Below, one piece after another: positions 39,410-48,809 of a stretch of 64,000 bases of DNA; the stretch's first letter is position 1, and each line of letters begins with the position of its first letter. The position numbers were made by a program, and so were the translations under genes. Below the pieces are notes generated by a model. That model searched no databases, was not told the DNA's origin, and saw nothing but the letters and a program-made list of their open reading frames with translations. Source of the DNA: Streptomyces sp. NBC_01268 (GTDB lineage Bacteria > Actinomycetota > Actinomycetes > Streptomycetales > Streptomycetaceae); the NCBI RefSeq assembly GCF_036240795.1, contig NZ_CP108454.1, forward strand, positions 4,712,001 to 4,776,000, in the 5' to 3' direction.

Positions 39410-41026
39410 TCAGCCCTTGCTGACCGCCGCCAGGATCTCCGGCAGCCGCCGCGACACCCGCGGGGCCGCCAGCTTCAGGCCGCCCCAGGTGATCAGCGCG
39501 CCGTACAGCGCGCCGCCCGGCAGCAGCACCCACAACAGGTCCTCGTGGTCCGCGAGGTGGAGGAAGAGCGTCAGCCCGATCACCGGCGCGCACAGCACCG
39601 CGGCGGAGACCATGCCGCCGAAGATGGACATCCAGGCGAGCCCGCCCTGCCCCGGTGCCACGTTCTTGTACGCGCTGTCCTGCGGGATCGAGTACGGGAA
39701 GGTCGCCGAGGCCACCGCACCCGTCGCCATCATCGCGCCGAGCAGGGCCAGGGCCACGCCCAGCGCCTCCGGCAGCTTCTGCCAGGCGTCCAGCATCGCG
39801 GCCGTCACCGTCGTCACCAGCACCGTGTACGGCACGGTGACGGTCAGCAGCGCGAGCGACCGGGCCCGCAGTTCGGCGTACGCGTCGGCCTTCGTCGCGA
39901 TGGTCTGCGCGACCATCCAGAACGCGGAGGTGTCCTGGCCGAACTGGTTGTACATCTGGATGCCGAGCATGCCCGAGGCGAAACAGGCGAAGTAGACGGT
40001 GCCGGTTCCCTGCAGCGCGTTGAAGACCGGGACGATCGCGCCGATCGCGAGCGAGGTCACCCACGCCGCCTTCGTCTTCGGGTCGCGCCAGATGTAGCGC
40101 AGGCTGCGCTCCATCACCGTGCCCGTGCGCCCGCCCGGCAGGATCCGGCCCAACAGACCGGAGGACGCCTTGTCCTTGGCGCCGGAGTCCGAGGCCGCGC
40201 CGATCGTGGAGCCGTCCGGCTCGACCATCAGGCGCACCAGGCTGCGCTGCCACCAGTAGACGAGGCCCACCAGCGCGGCGGCGGTGAGCAGCAGCTTGGC
40301 CGCGGCCACCGCGTAGTCGCCCTCGCCGGCGGCGTCCACCGCGGAGATCGCGGAGGCCGGCGGCAGCCAGCCCACGACCTCGGCGGCGGGCTCGACCGCG
40401 CTCAGCCCGCCGGCCTGGCTGAGCCGCTGGGCACCGAAGTTGACCAGCTGCATGCCGACCGCGATGACCAGACCGGACAGGACGGCGAGGTCACGGCCCT
40501 TGCGGGAGGTGAGGAGGCGTACGTTCGCCGCCGCCACCGACCGCGAGAGCGCCACGCACACCAGCACCACCAGCGGTACGGCGAGGACGGCGAAGAGCGT
40601 GCCGGCCGCGCCGTGCGCGAGCGCGACGGCCGCGCCGACGCTCACGCACAGCGTGAACGCCGGGCCGATGCCGACCAGCGAGGCCACGAGCAGCGCCCGG
40701 ACCAGCGGCCGGGGCCGCAGCGGCAGCATCACGAGCCGGGAGGGGTCGAGGGTCTCGTCCCCGCTCGGCACGAACAGCGGCATGACCGTCCAGGCGAGCG
40801 CCATGATCCCGGCCAGCAGGACGGTGACGGTGGGCGCGTTGACGCTGCCGCGCATCAGGGCGAAGCCGAGCAGCGTCACGGCGGCGAAGACCGCGGCGAA
40901 CACGACCGAGATGATGTAGGCGGCGGTCCGGCCGCCCGACTGCTTCAGGCCGTTCTTGAGGAGCGCCAGCTTGAGCCGTACGAAGACGGCGGTCAGCGAG
41001 GGGGCGGGCGCAGTGGCGGTGGTCAT
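39410..41026 (-). CDS. ABC transporter permease, multi-span
   Basis: 538 residues from ATG 41026, overlapping the ATPase stop (ATGA). About 12 hydrophobic segments with a soluble loop in the middle (about 275-320). The pattern fits an ABC-2-type exporter subunit of the Streptomyces kind. Together with the coupled ATPase it forms one exporter; substrate unknown. Confidence 0.85.
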   Translation of the reverse strand: MTTATAPAPSLTAVFVRLKLALLKNGLKQSGGRTAAYIISVVFAAVFAAVTLLGFALMRGSVNAPTVTVLLAGIMALAWTVMPLFVPSGDETLDPSRLVMLPLRPRPLVRALLVASLVGIGPAFTLCVSVGAAVALAHGAAGTLFAVLAVPLVVLVCVALSRSVAAANVRLLTSRKGRDLAVLSGLVIAVGMQLVNFGAQRLSQAGGLSAVEPAAEVVGWLPPASAISAVDAAGEGDYAVAAAKLLLTAAALVGLVYWWQRSLVRLMVEPDGSTIGAASDSGAKDKASSGLLGRILPGGRTGTVMERSLRYIWRDPKTKAAWVTSLAIGAIVPVFNALQGTGTVYFACFASGMLGIQMYNQFGQDTSAFWMVAQTIATKADAYAELRARSLALLTVTVPYTVLVTTVTAAMLDAWQKLPEALGVALALLGAMMATGAVASATFPYSIPQDSAYKNVAPGQGGLAWMSIFGGMVSAAVLCAPVIGLTLFLHLADHEDLLWVLLPGGALYGALITWGGLKLAAPRVSRRLPEILAAVSKG

Positions 41027-41871
41027 CGGCCCGAACCGCCCAGCCAGTCCAGGGACTCGCCGGTGTCCCGTCCGTTCGCGCCGACCAGCTCCAGGAACGC
41101 GGCCTGCAGTGACGGTGCTTCGCCCCGCACCTGCTCCAGCGGGCCCTGGGCGCGGATCTGGCCCGCGGCCATCACCGCGACCCAGTCGCACAGCGACTCC
41201 ACCAGCTCCATGACGTGGCTGGAGAAGACGACCGTGGCGCCCGAGGCGGTGTACCGCTCCAGGACGCCGCGGATGGTCTGTGCCGAGACGGGGTCGACGC
41301 CCTCGAACGGCTCGTCCAGGAAGAGGACTTCCGGGTTGTGCAGCAGGGCCGCCGCGAGACCGATCTTCTTGCGCATGCCGGTCGAGTAGTCGACGACCAG
41401 CTTGTGCTGGGAACCGGCCAGGTCGAGGACGTCGAGCAGCTGGGCGGCGCGCTTGTCGACCTCGGCGCCGGGCAGCCCGCGCAGCCGGCCGCTGTACGCG
41501 AGGAGTTCACGGCCGGAGAGGCGCTCGAACAGGCGCAGCCCCTCGGGCAGGATGCCGATCTTGGCCTTGACCTGGGCGACCGACTCGGCGTCGGCCCACA
41601 CGTCGTGGCCGGCGACCAGGATGCGTCCGTGGTCGGGGCGGAGCAGCCCGGTGATCATCGAGAGGGTGGTGGTCTTGCCGGCGCCGTTGGGGCCCACGAG
41701 ACCGATGAACTTGCCCGCGGGCAGGACCAGATCGATCCCGTTCACCGCGATCTGCTGGCCGAAACGCTTCCACAGCCCCTCGACGCGAACGGCGGGCACC
41801 GCCCCGGATCCCGATCCCGGTGTCGCGCCCGCCGTTTCGAACACTCCGTCAAATGCCTGGTCAGGCATCAT
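41023..41871 (-). CDS. ABC transporter ATP-binding protein
   Basis: 282 residues. Walker A GPNGAGKTTT (about 59-68), signature region DYSTGMRKKIGLAAAL in the atypical STGM form of ABC-2 exporters, Walker B EVLFLDEP, and switch His in SSHVMELVE. It partners the permease encoded immediately downstream by an ATGA overlap. The start is at one of two adjacent ATGs (41871 or 41868). Confidence 0.92.
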   Translation of the reverse strand: MMPDQAFDGVFETAGATPGSGSGAVPAVRVEGLWKRFGQQIAVNGIDLVLPAGKFIGLVGPNGAGKTTTLSMITGLLRPDHGRILVAGHDVWADAESVAQVKAKIGILPEGLRLFERLSGRELLAYSGRLRGLPGAEVDKRAAQLLDVLDLAGSQHKLVVDYSTGMRKKIGLAAALLHNPEVLFLDEPFEGVDPVSAQTIRGVLERYTASGATVVFSSHVMELVESLCDWVAVMAAGQIRAQGPLEQVRGEAPSLQAAFLELVGANGRDTGESLDWLGGSGR

Positions 41872-42001
41872 GTTGCGTCAACCCTTCGATGGTCCCCGTC
41901 TGACGGGCACCACCTTACGGCCGCGTCTGATCCGGCCATATGGTCGTAAGACCCGAAGGACGGCGGACCCGGGGGCCGGGTCGGGGCGGCCGGGGCGCAG
42001 G

Positions 42002-42667
42002 TCAGGCGTGCCGCCCGCGCGCGTCCGCCGCCTCGCGACCGCACGCGTACGCCAGCGCGCTGATCAGCTCCTCCGCGTCCGGCAGCCAGCGGTTCGCCGC
42101 CGTGGGCTTGCGGGCCCACTGCACCGCTCCGAAACCGCCGACCCGGGTCGGCGGCGCCGCCACGAAGTGCCCCTCGCCGCGCGTCGTGAGATCGATCGAG
42201 GCGGGCACCCAGCCCAGCTTGCGCACCAGGTCCGGCACCTTGGCCGCGGCGCCGGGCAGCACGAAGAAGAACATCCGGCGGTCGGGCGTGCAGGTCACCG
42301 GGCCGAGCGTCAGCTCCATGCGCTCCATGCGGGCCAGCGCGAGGAAACCGGCCGACTCGGACACCTCGACCGCGTCGAAGGTGCGGCCGGTGGGCAGCAG
42401 GATCGAGGCCTTGGGCTGCTTCGACCACATCCGCCGGGCCCCCACGGCACTGCCCGTCGCCTGCGTCGACCAGTCGGGCCGTGCGGGGTGCGCGCCGGGC
42501 GAGGCGCACGCCTCCACGCCGCACGAGCAGCGCTCCCTGCCCTCGACCGCCTCCAGCCAGGTCCCGGGGAACACGTCCCAGTGCCGCTCTTCCGCGTACC
42601 GCACGGCGCTGTCCAGCAGCAGCTCGCCTCGCTGCTTGGGGATCTGTGCGGCGTCCGTGACTCCCAT
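42002..42667 (-). CDS. Bifunctional DNA primase/polymerase (PrimPol)-domain protein
   Basis: Start ATG 42667 (GGAAGAG 4 nt upstream) is preferred to GTG 42703 and gives 221 residues. The N-terminus AVRYAEERHWDVFPGTWL followed by CSCGVEACASPGAHP is the Cys-containing start of the Prim-Pol domain common in Streptomyces stand-alone proteins. The aspartates of an active primase are not clearly visible, so it may be a regulatory relative. It is divergent from the NsdA-like gene. Confidence 0.78.
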   Translation of the reverse strand: MGVTDAAQIPKQRGELLLDSAVRYAEERHWDVFPGTWLEAVEGRERCSCGVEACASPGAHPARPDWSTQATGSAVGARRMWSKQPKASILLPTGRTFDAVEVSESAGFLALARMERMELTLGPVTCTPDRRMFFFVLPGAAAKVPDLVRKLGWVPASIDLTTRGEGHFVAAPPTRVGGFGAVQWARKPTAANRWLPDAEELISALAYACGREAADARGRHA

Positions 42668-42703
42668 GGTCTCTTCCACGTCGAACTCAACTCCCGCCGT
42701 CAC

Positions 42704-43019
42704 CTGGGGTTACGGGCGGGGCGGCGAGCGGTGTGGAGCATCGATCCTGCATGCGGGGCGCACGGTTGCACGGGCGGGGGCGCGCGTGGGGCAGGAGAGC
42801 GGTGGGCGGGTAGGACAGGAGGCGGGGGGCGTCGGTCCCGGCTGCCCGTGGGCGGCTGCGACCGTCGTGTCCGGTTTCGCGTGTTCACATCGGCATTGAC
42901 CGGATATCTGCCGGGCATTGATCAGTCCTGTTGATCAACCGGATCAACTCGGTTCGGTTCGGCTCGACTCGAACCGGCCCGCACCGCGGACCACCGCACG
43001 GCCTCAGGGGGTAGTCATC
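42704..43019. other. Intergenic region with TTGATCA repeats before the NsdA-like gene
   Basis: 316 bp, no gene supported. It contains two TTGATCA heptamers (42918-42924, 42931-42937) and a related GGATCAA, plus short GGTTC direct repeats near 42952-42975. They could be binding sites for a regulator of the downstream gene. Confidence 0.5.
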
Positions 43020-44402
43020 ATGGCAGCCAGGCCACTCGTCGCCCGCCAGCCCAACGAACGGCTGCAGGCGCTCATCCAGGAGGCCGCGTGCTCCAACGCC
43101 GGTCTCGCCCGCAGGGTCAACATGGTCGGCGCGGAGCGCGGCCTGGACCTGCGGTACGACAAGACCTCGGTGGCGCGCTGGCTGCGCGGGCAGCAGCCGC
43201 GCGGCCGCGCCCCGGGCGTCATCGCGGAGGCGCTCGGGCGCAAGCTGGGCCGCACCGTCACGATCGACGAGGTGGGCATGGCCAACGGCCGCAACCTCGC
43301 GTCGGGCGTCGGCCTCCAGTTCGCGCCGACCGTCCTCGGCGCCATCGAGCAGGTCTGCGAGCTGTGGCGCAGCGACGTGGGCCGCCGGGACTTCCTGTCC
43401 GGCTCCGCTGTCGCCGCCTCCGCGCTCGTGGAGCCCTCCCGCGACTGGCTGATCACCGGCGCCGACACCCAGGTGGCGCGGGCCGCCGGGGCGCGGGTCG
43501 GGTTCTCGGACGTCGCCGCGGTACGGGCGATGACCGCCGCGCTCGTCGACCTCGACCGGCGCTTCGGCAGCGGGCACGTGCGCCCGGTGGTCGTCCACTA
43601 CCTCAACAGCGTGGTGTCGGGGATGCTCTCCGGCTCCTACCGGGAGGCCGTCGGGCGGGAGCTGTTCGCGGCGGTCGCGCGGCTGACGGAGCTCGCCGGG
43701 TACATGGCCGTGGACACCGGCCAGCCGGGCCTCGCCCAGCGCTACTACATCCAGGCGCTGCGGCTCGCGCAGGCCGCGGGCGACCGGGCCTACGGCGGCT
43801 ACGTGCTGGCCGCGTCGATGAGCCACCTCGCCGCCCAGCTCGGCAACCCGCGCGAGATCGCCCAGCTGGCGCGGGCCGCGCAGGAGGGTGCGCGGGGGCA
43901 CGTGACGCCGCGCGCGGAGGCGATGTTCCTCGCGGCGGAGGCCCGCGGCCACGCGCTCCTGGGCGACGCGTCCTCCTTCGAGCTGGTCGCGGGGCGCGCG
44001 GCGGAGGCGCTGGGGCAGGCCGACCCGGAGTCGGGCGACGACCCGGACTGGATCGCCCACTTCGACGGGGCCTACCTCGCGGACGAGCTGGCGCACGGGC
44101 ACCGGGACCTCGGCCACGCGCGGGAGGCGGCCCGGGCGGCGCGGGAGTCGCTGGCCGGGCACCCCGAGACCCGGGCCCGGCGGCGCGCGATCGGCCTCGC
44201 GCTGCTCGCCGCGGCGCAGGTCCAGCAGCGCGAGGTCGAGCAGGCCTGCCAGACGGGCACCCGGGCCCTCGAACTCCTCACGACGCTGCGCTCCACCCGG
44301 GGCATGGAGTACCTGGACGACCTGCGGGACCGCCTGGATCCGTACGCGGGGGAGGCGGTGGTGCGGGAGTTCGGGGCGAGGCTGGAGCTGCACGCGGCAT
44401 AG
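43020..44402 (+). CDS. NsdA-like pleiotropic regulator
   Basis: 460 residues from ATG 43020. The N-terminal segment QEAACSNAGLARRVNMVG...KTSVARWLRG is an atypical helix-turn-helix. The centre VLGAIEQVCELWRSDVGRRD and the TPR-like helices up to residue 440 match NsdA (S. coelicolor SCO5582), a negative regulator of sporulation and antibiotic production. From its neighbours this is probably a paralogue rather than nsdA itself, hence no symbol. Confidence 0.82.
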   Translation: MAARPLVARQPNERLQALIQEAACSNAGLARRVNMVGAERGLDLRYDKTSVARWLRGQQPRGRAPGVIAEALGRKLGRTVTIDEVGMANGRNLASGVGLQFAPTVLGAIEQVCELWRSDVGRRDFLSGSAVAASALVEPSRDWLITGADTQVARAAGARVGFSDVAAVRAMTAALVDLDRRFGSGHVRPVVVHYLNSVVSGMLSGSYREAVGRELFAAVARLTELAGYMAVDTGQPGLAQRYYIQALRLAQAAGDRAYGGYVLAASMSHLAAQLGNPREIAQLARAAQEGARGHVTPRAEAMFLAAEARGHALLGDASSFELVAGRAAEALGQADPESGDDPDWIAHFDGAYLADELAHGHRDLGHAREAARAARESLAGHPETRARRRAIGLALLAAAQVQQREVEQACQTGTRALELLTTLRSTRGMEYLDDLRDRLDPYAGEAVVREFGARLELHAA

Positions 44403-44534
44403 CGGCGGCTCCCGGGGGCGTCCTACGTCACACCTCTGTCACACGTGTGTGCGGGGCGCTGGGCGCACCCGGTAGCGTGGGCCGACGGTTCCGTAGGTAC
44501 GCAGGTCCATCAGCAGGCATCAGTAGGAGTCCCG

Positions 44535-45992
44535 GTGACGCACAGCGGACAGGGGCCGGAGCAGCAGTATCCGGCCGCTCAGCCCCTCCCCCCTGAGGTG
44601 ACCCCTGGCGGCTCCTCGGACGCCCAGGCGACGCAGTACCTGCCGCCGGTCCCGGCCCAGCCGCCGGTGGCCCCGCAGGCCGGCTACGGCTACCCGCCGC
44701 CCGCGCCCCCGCAGCAGCACCAGCAGCCCCAGCCGCAGTCCCAGCAGGGCTACGGCTACCCGCCGGCGCCGCAGCAGCACCAGCCGCAGCAGCAGCAGCA
44801 GCAGCACCAGCAGCAGCCCCAGCCCGGTTACGGCTACCCGCCGCCCGCGCCCCCGCAGCACCCGTCCCAGCCGGGGTACGGCTACCCGCCGCCGGCGCCC
44901 GCCGACGCGCAGGCCACGCAGTACCTGCCGCCGGTGGTGGCCGACTCGCAGGCGACGCAGCTGATCCCGCCGGTCGCCCCGGGCCCCGGCGCCCCGGGCC
45001 CGGACATGCAGGCGACCCAGTTCATCGCGCCCGTACCGCCGCAGCAGACGCCCCCGCAGGCCCCGCACGGCGGTCCGCACGCTCCCGGGGAGCGCCCGCC
45101 GCTCGCCGACTTCGAGAACCTGTTCCGCAGCGAGACCCCGCACCAGGCGTCGGCGCCCGTGCCTCCGGTCGTGCAGCACCAGCAGCCCTCGGTGCAGCTG
45201 CACCAGCCGCCGCACCAGCAGCAGTACCAGCCGCCGCAGCCGCCCCCGCAGCACCAGCAGCAGCACCACCAGCAGCAGGCGCAGCAGCAGTACGGCTTCC
45301 AGGAGGCGTACTACGACGAGCAGGGGTACGACGAGCCCGAGCCGCGGCGCCGGAAGTCGCCGGTCGCGCTGATCGCCGCCGTCGTGGCGGGCTGCGCCGT
45401 GGTCGGCCTCGGCGCGGGCGCGCTGCTCAGCGGGGGAGACGAGGACAAGAAGGACCAGAAGGGCGGTCAGAACGTGGCCGCCAGCTCCTCCGCGCCGTCC
45501 GCCGCCGGCGGCGGCACGACCGACAAGGCCGCCGATCCGGCCGAGGAGCAGGCGAAGCAGCTCGACAAGCTGCTCGCCGACAGCAACAACAGCCGCGACG
45601 CGGTGATCCGTTCCGTCGAGGCGATCAAGACCTGCTCCAACCTCGACCAGGCCGCCGGCGACCTGCGGGGCGCCGCCGAGCAGCGGCGCGGGCTCGTCAC
45701 CCGGCTCCAGAAGCTGTCCGTGGACAAGGTCCCGGACAGCGGCGCGCTCACCGCGGCCCTCACCAAGGCCTGGCAGGCCTCGGCCTCCGCCGACGACCAC
45801 TACGCGGCCTGGGCGGACCAGGCGAAGAGCAAGAAGGTCTGCAAGGGCGGCCGGGCCCGCTCGACCTCCCAGACCATCGAGGCGAACAAGAAGAGCGGCG
45901 AGGCCAGCACCGCCAAGCGCGAGGCGGCCGGGCTGTGGAACCCGACCGCCGAGAAGTACGGACTGACGAAGCGCAGCCAGACGCAGCTGTAG
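44535..45992 (+). CDS. Pro/Gln-rich single-span membrane protein
   Basis: 485 residues from GTG 44535 with TAGGAG upstream. Residues 1-270 are low-complexity with GYGYPPP repeats and long Gln tracts encoded by CAG runs. One transmembrane helix at about 282-304 (SPVALIAAVVAGCAVVGLG) follows a basic stop. The external domain (about 340-485) is helical with two Cys. Function unknown; the Q/P-rich part is probably cytoplasmic. GTCACAC direct repeats lie upstream at 44425-44447. Confidence 0.75.
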   Translation: MTHSGQGPEQQYPAAQPLPPEVTPGGSSDAQATQYLPPVPAQPPVAPQAGYGYPPPAPPQQHQQPQPQSQQGYGYPPAPQQHQPQQQQQQHQQQPQPGYGYPPPAPPQHPSQPGYGYPPPAPADAQATQYLPPVVADSQATQLIPPVAPGPGAPGPDMQATQFIAPVPPQQTPPQAPHGGPHAPGERPPLADFENLFRSETPHQASAPVPPVVQHQQPSVQLHQPPHQQQYQPPQPPPQHQQQHHQQQAQQQYGFQEAYYDEQGYDEPEPRRRKSPVALIAAVVAGCAVVGLGAGALLSGGDEDKKDQKGGQNVAASSSAPSAAGGGTTDKAADPAEEQAKQLDKLLADSNNSRDAVIRSVEAIKTCSNLDQAAGDLRGAAEQRRGLVTRLQKLSVDKVPDSGALTAALTKAWQASASADDHYAAWADQAKSKKVCKGGRARSTSQTIEANKKSGEASTAKREAAGLWNPTAEKYGLTKRSQTQL

Positions 45993-45995
45993 GCG

Positions 45996-47264
45996 CTACG
46001 GCGCCGTCAGCACGGTCTCGCCGACGTCGACGAAGCCGGGCTTCTGCGCCACGAGCCGCCCCTGGCGGACCACCTGGAACGTCACGTCGTGGTTGACGAT
46101 CCGGGGGAAGCCGGGGGCGCCGAGCAGGTCGTCGTACCGCCAGCGCAGCGCCGGGGTGAGGCCGCCGGTGTCGATCCGTACGCCGTTGTCGAGCGCGTGC
46201 GAGAGCTGCACGGCGGTGACCTCGTCGCTGTCGAGGGACTCCACGACCTGCTTGAGCACGGTGTACGCGATCCAGGTGGTCTGCACGCCGGCGTCCGAGG
46301 GGTCGACCCGGTTGTCGACGAAGGCGTGCTGCTGGATCACCTTGCGCATCGGCGCCCAGCTCTTGTTGTCGGCGTCCGGGTACCAGCCGGTGACGAACGC
46401 GCCCTCGAAGGGGCTGTGCGCGCCGCCGGAGCGGTCGATGAGGGGCTGCCCGACGCTGCCGAGCACGGAGGAGATCCGCACGCCGCTCTTCCCCTCCTTC
46501 TCCTCCCCGGGCAGTCGGCGGAAGGAGTCGAAGAAGGTCTGGGTGCGCTCGCCGAGGACGGCGGTGACGCAGCCGCCCTCGTCCCCCGCGCGGGTCCGGG
46601 CGCGGTCGGCCTGCTGGGTGTACTCGGCGGCGTCCTCGACGGCCGGGATGTCGACGGCCTTGCGGTGACTGGCCTTGCGCAGGCCGGAGTTGAGCAGGTC
46701 GGGCAGCTTGTCGCCGGCGATCGTGTCGGGGCGGACCAGCGAGACCTTGCGGCAGCCGGCCGCGAGCTGCATGCCGTGGCCGGCGATGAGGGAGGCCTGG
46801 CCGCCGTTGACGGGGTACGAGAGCGGGGAGGTGAACTCGTCCTCCGAGATGCCGTAGCCGCCGATGTACGGGATGCCGGCGGCCTCCAGGGGGGCCATGA
46901 AGGCGCGCCCGTTCTGGCTGTACGAGCCGACGACGGCGACGGCGCCCTCGCGGACGGCCCTGCGGGCGCAGGCCGCGGCGCCGGCGGAGGTGTTCTGTTC
47001 GTTGCAGGTCAGGACGCGCAGCTCGTGCCCGTCGAGGCCGCCTTCGCTGTTGACCCAGCGGGCGAAGGCCTGGGCCATCGCGGGCATGCCGGGCATGTTG
47101 GTGGCACGGGTCTGGTCGGGAGCCCAGGTCATGACGGTGACGGGCTCCCTGGAGCCCCCCGTGGCCCCAGGGAGGACGCCGCAGCCGGTGAGCAGCGACG
47201 CACCTGCCGCCGCTGTCGTGACGTACGCGAGGATTGAGATGAGTCGCCTACCGGTCATGGGCAT
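45996..47264 (-). CDS. Branched-chain amino acid-type substrate-binding lipoprotein
   Basis: 422 residues from ATG 47264 (a second ATG is 6 nt further). Lipoprotein signal ending LTGC near residue 26. Periplasmic-binding fold type I (Leu/Ile/Val-binding): LRVLTCNEQNTSAGAAACAR, then VAVVGSYSQNG and AGIPYIGGYG. No permease or ATPase genes are adjacent, so it may be a receptor or use a distant transporter. Confidence 0.85.
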   Translation of the reverse strand: MPMTGRRLISILAYVTTAAAGASLLTGCGVLPGATGGSREPVTVMTWAPDQTRATNMPGMPAMAQAFARWVNSEGGLDGHELRVLTCNEQNTSAGAAACARRAVREGAVAVVGSYSQNGRAFMAPLEAAGIPYIGGYGISEDEFTSPLSYPVNGGQASLIAGHGMQLAAGCRKVSLVRPDTIAGDKLPDLLNSGLRKASHRKAVDIPAVEDAAEYTQQADRARTRAGDEGGCVTAVLGERTQTFFDSFRRLPGEEKEGKSGVRISSVLGSVGQPLIDRSGGAHSPFEGAFVTGWYPDADNKSWAPMRKVIQQHAFVDNRVDPSDAGVQTTWIAYTVLKQVVESLDSDEVTAVQLSHALDNGVRIDTGGLTPALRWRYDDLLGAPGFPRIVNHDVTFQVVRQGRLVAQKPGFVDVGETVLTAP

Positions 47265-47391
47265 GCACAATTCCGCCCCACGGGTAACGCGGGAGTGAGC
47301 GCGCTTCAACGCTGGGTGACGTGAAGGTGAATTACGGGGGTCGCCCGGGCCCGGAAAGGGCGCTGTCAGTGGGTGAACGTACGATCGAAAG

Positions 47392-47898
47392 ATGTCCGGT
47401 ACCACCTCCCCTTCGGTGAACTCTTCCCGTCGCGGCCGTCGCTCCTCCACCATGGGCGGCATGCCTCTCAACGACATGCCGTGGTGGCGCTGGCGCAGCA
47501 ACGTGCGCTCGGCGCTGCACATGCTTTCGGATCCGGGGTTCCACGAGACGACCTGGCTGGCCGGCCAGGAGGGGTACGGCGACGTCACCGACGCCGTCTA
47601 CCGCCTGGTCGAGGACACCTGGCTGGACAACTGGTCCGCCGAGAAGTACGTGGGAACGATCTTCCGCGACTCCGGCGAGGCCGCCCTCGTGGACGTGGCC
47701 GTGCTGCGGGTGCTGCGGATCATGCACCAGGTCGGCCCGGACGCGCCGGTCTCCGCGTATCTGGAGCACCACGGGTGGCCGGAGGCGGTGCGGGCCGCCC
47801 GCGAGGCACACGTACGGATGGCGACGGCGGACGGCGAGGACCCCGAGGTGCCGCCGCGCTCCCTGGAGATCCTGCGGATCATGACCCGTTCCGCCTGA
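47392..47898 (+). CDS. SCO4402-family conserved actinobacterial protein
   Basis: 168 residues from ATG 47392, with no strong SD. Core MPLNDMPWWRWRSNVRSALHMLSD and a helical C-terminus (VLRVLRIMHQVGPDAP). It matches the conserved SCO4402 family of unknown function that sits next to purU in Streptomyces; this is a recall, not a search. Confidence 0.75.
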   Translation: MSGTTSPSVNSSRRGRRSSTMGGMPLNDMPWWRWRSNVRSALHMLSDPGFHETTWLAGQEGYGDVTDAVYRLVEDTWLDNWSAEKYVGTIFRDSGEAALVDVAVLRVLRIMHQVGPDAPVSAYLEHHGWPEAVRAAREAHVRMATADGEDPEVPPRSLEILRIMTRSA

Positions 47899-47944
47899 CG
47901 GACGGCGGCGCGGGGTGGTCCGCCCGGTGTGGCAGGCTGGGCCA

Positions 47945-48796
47945 ATGACCGACCAGTACGTCCTCACCCTCTCCTGCCCCGACAAGCAGGGCATCGTGCA
48001 CGCCGTGTCGAGCTATCTCTTCATCACGGGATGCAACATCGAGGACAGCCAGCAGTTCGGAGACCGTGACAGCGGTCTCTTCTTCATGCGGGTCCACTTC
48101 TCGGCGGAGGCGCCGGTCACGGTGGAGAAGCTGCGGGCCAGCTTCGCCGCGGTGGGCGACTCGTTCACCATGGACTGGCAGATCAACCGGGCCGACGAGC
48201 GGATGCGCGTCGTGCTGATGGTGTCGAAGTTCGGCCACTGCCTGAACGACCTGCTGTTCCGCTCCCGGATCGGCGCGCTGCCCGTCGAGATCGTGGCGGT
48301 CGTCTCCAACCACACGGACTTCGCGGAGCTGGTCGGCTCGTACGGGATCCCGTTCCGGCACATTCCGGTCACCAAGGACACCAAGGCGGAGGCCGAGGCG
48401 GAACTCCTCGCCCTGGTCCGCGACGAGGACGTCGAGCTGGTCGTCCTCGCCCGCTACATGCAGGTCCTCTCCGACGACCTGTGCAAGCAGCTCTCCGGGC
48501 GGATCATCAACATCCACCACTCCTTCCTCCCCAGCTTCAAGGGCGCCAAGCCCTACCACCAGGCGCACGCGCGCGGTGTGAAGCTGATCGGCGCCACGGC
48601 GCACTACGTGACGGCCGACCTCGACGAGGGCCCGATCATCGAGCAGGAGGTCGAGCGGGTCGGCCACGAGGTGACCCCCGACCAGCTGGTGGCGACCGGC
48701 CGCGACGTGGAGTGCCAGGCGCTCGCCCGCGCCGTGAAGTGGCACGCCGAGCGCCGCATCCTGCTCAACGGGCGCCGCACGGTCGTCTTCGCCTAG
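47945..48796 (+). CDS. purU: Formyltetrahydrofolate deformylase
   Basis: 283 residues from ATG 47945. ACT domain at 1-85 (TLSCPDKQGIVHAVSSYLF), hydrolase/formyltransferase-like domain after that. Active-site region NIHHSFLPSFKGAKPYHQA (about 192-210) and ATAHYVTADLDEGPIIEQ supply the Asn/His/Asp triad. It hydrolyses 10-formyl-THF to THF and formate, balancing one-carbon units. Confidence 0.96.
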   Translation: MTDQYVLTLSCPDKQGIVHAVSSYLFITGCNIEDSQQFGDRDSGLFFMRVHFSAEAPVTVEKLRASFAAVGDSFTMDWQINRADERMRVVLMVSKFGHCLNDLLFRSRIGALPVEIVAVVSNHTDFAELVGSYGIPFRHIPVTKDTKAEAEAELLALVRDEDVELVVLARYMQVLSDDLCKQLSGRIINIHHSFLPSFKGAKPYHQAHARGVKLIGATAHYVTADLDEGPIIEQEVERVGHEVTPDQLVATGRDVECQALARAVKWHAERRILLNGRRTVVFA

Positions 48797-48809
48797 GGAG
48801 CCGGCCCCG

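Noticed and set aside
38003..41389. A continuous plus-strand frame over the sigma and ABC transporter genes
   Set aside because: Low-complexity Arg/Gly-rich translation overlapping three well-supported genes.
44425..44460. TGTCACA upstream of the Pro/Gln-rich membrane protein as a third ECF41 promoter
   Set aside because: No CGTC-like -10 at 16-bp spacing; the heptamer there is part of a CACACGTGTG palindrome.
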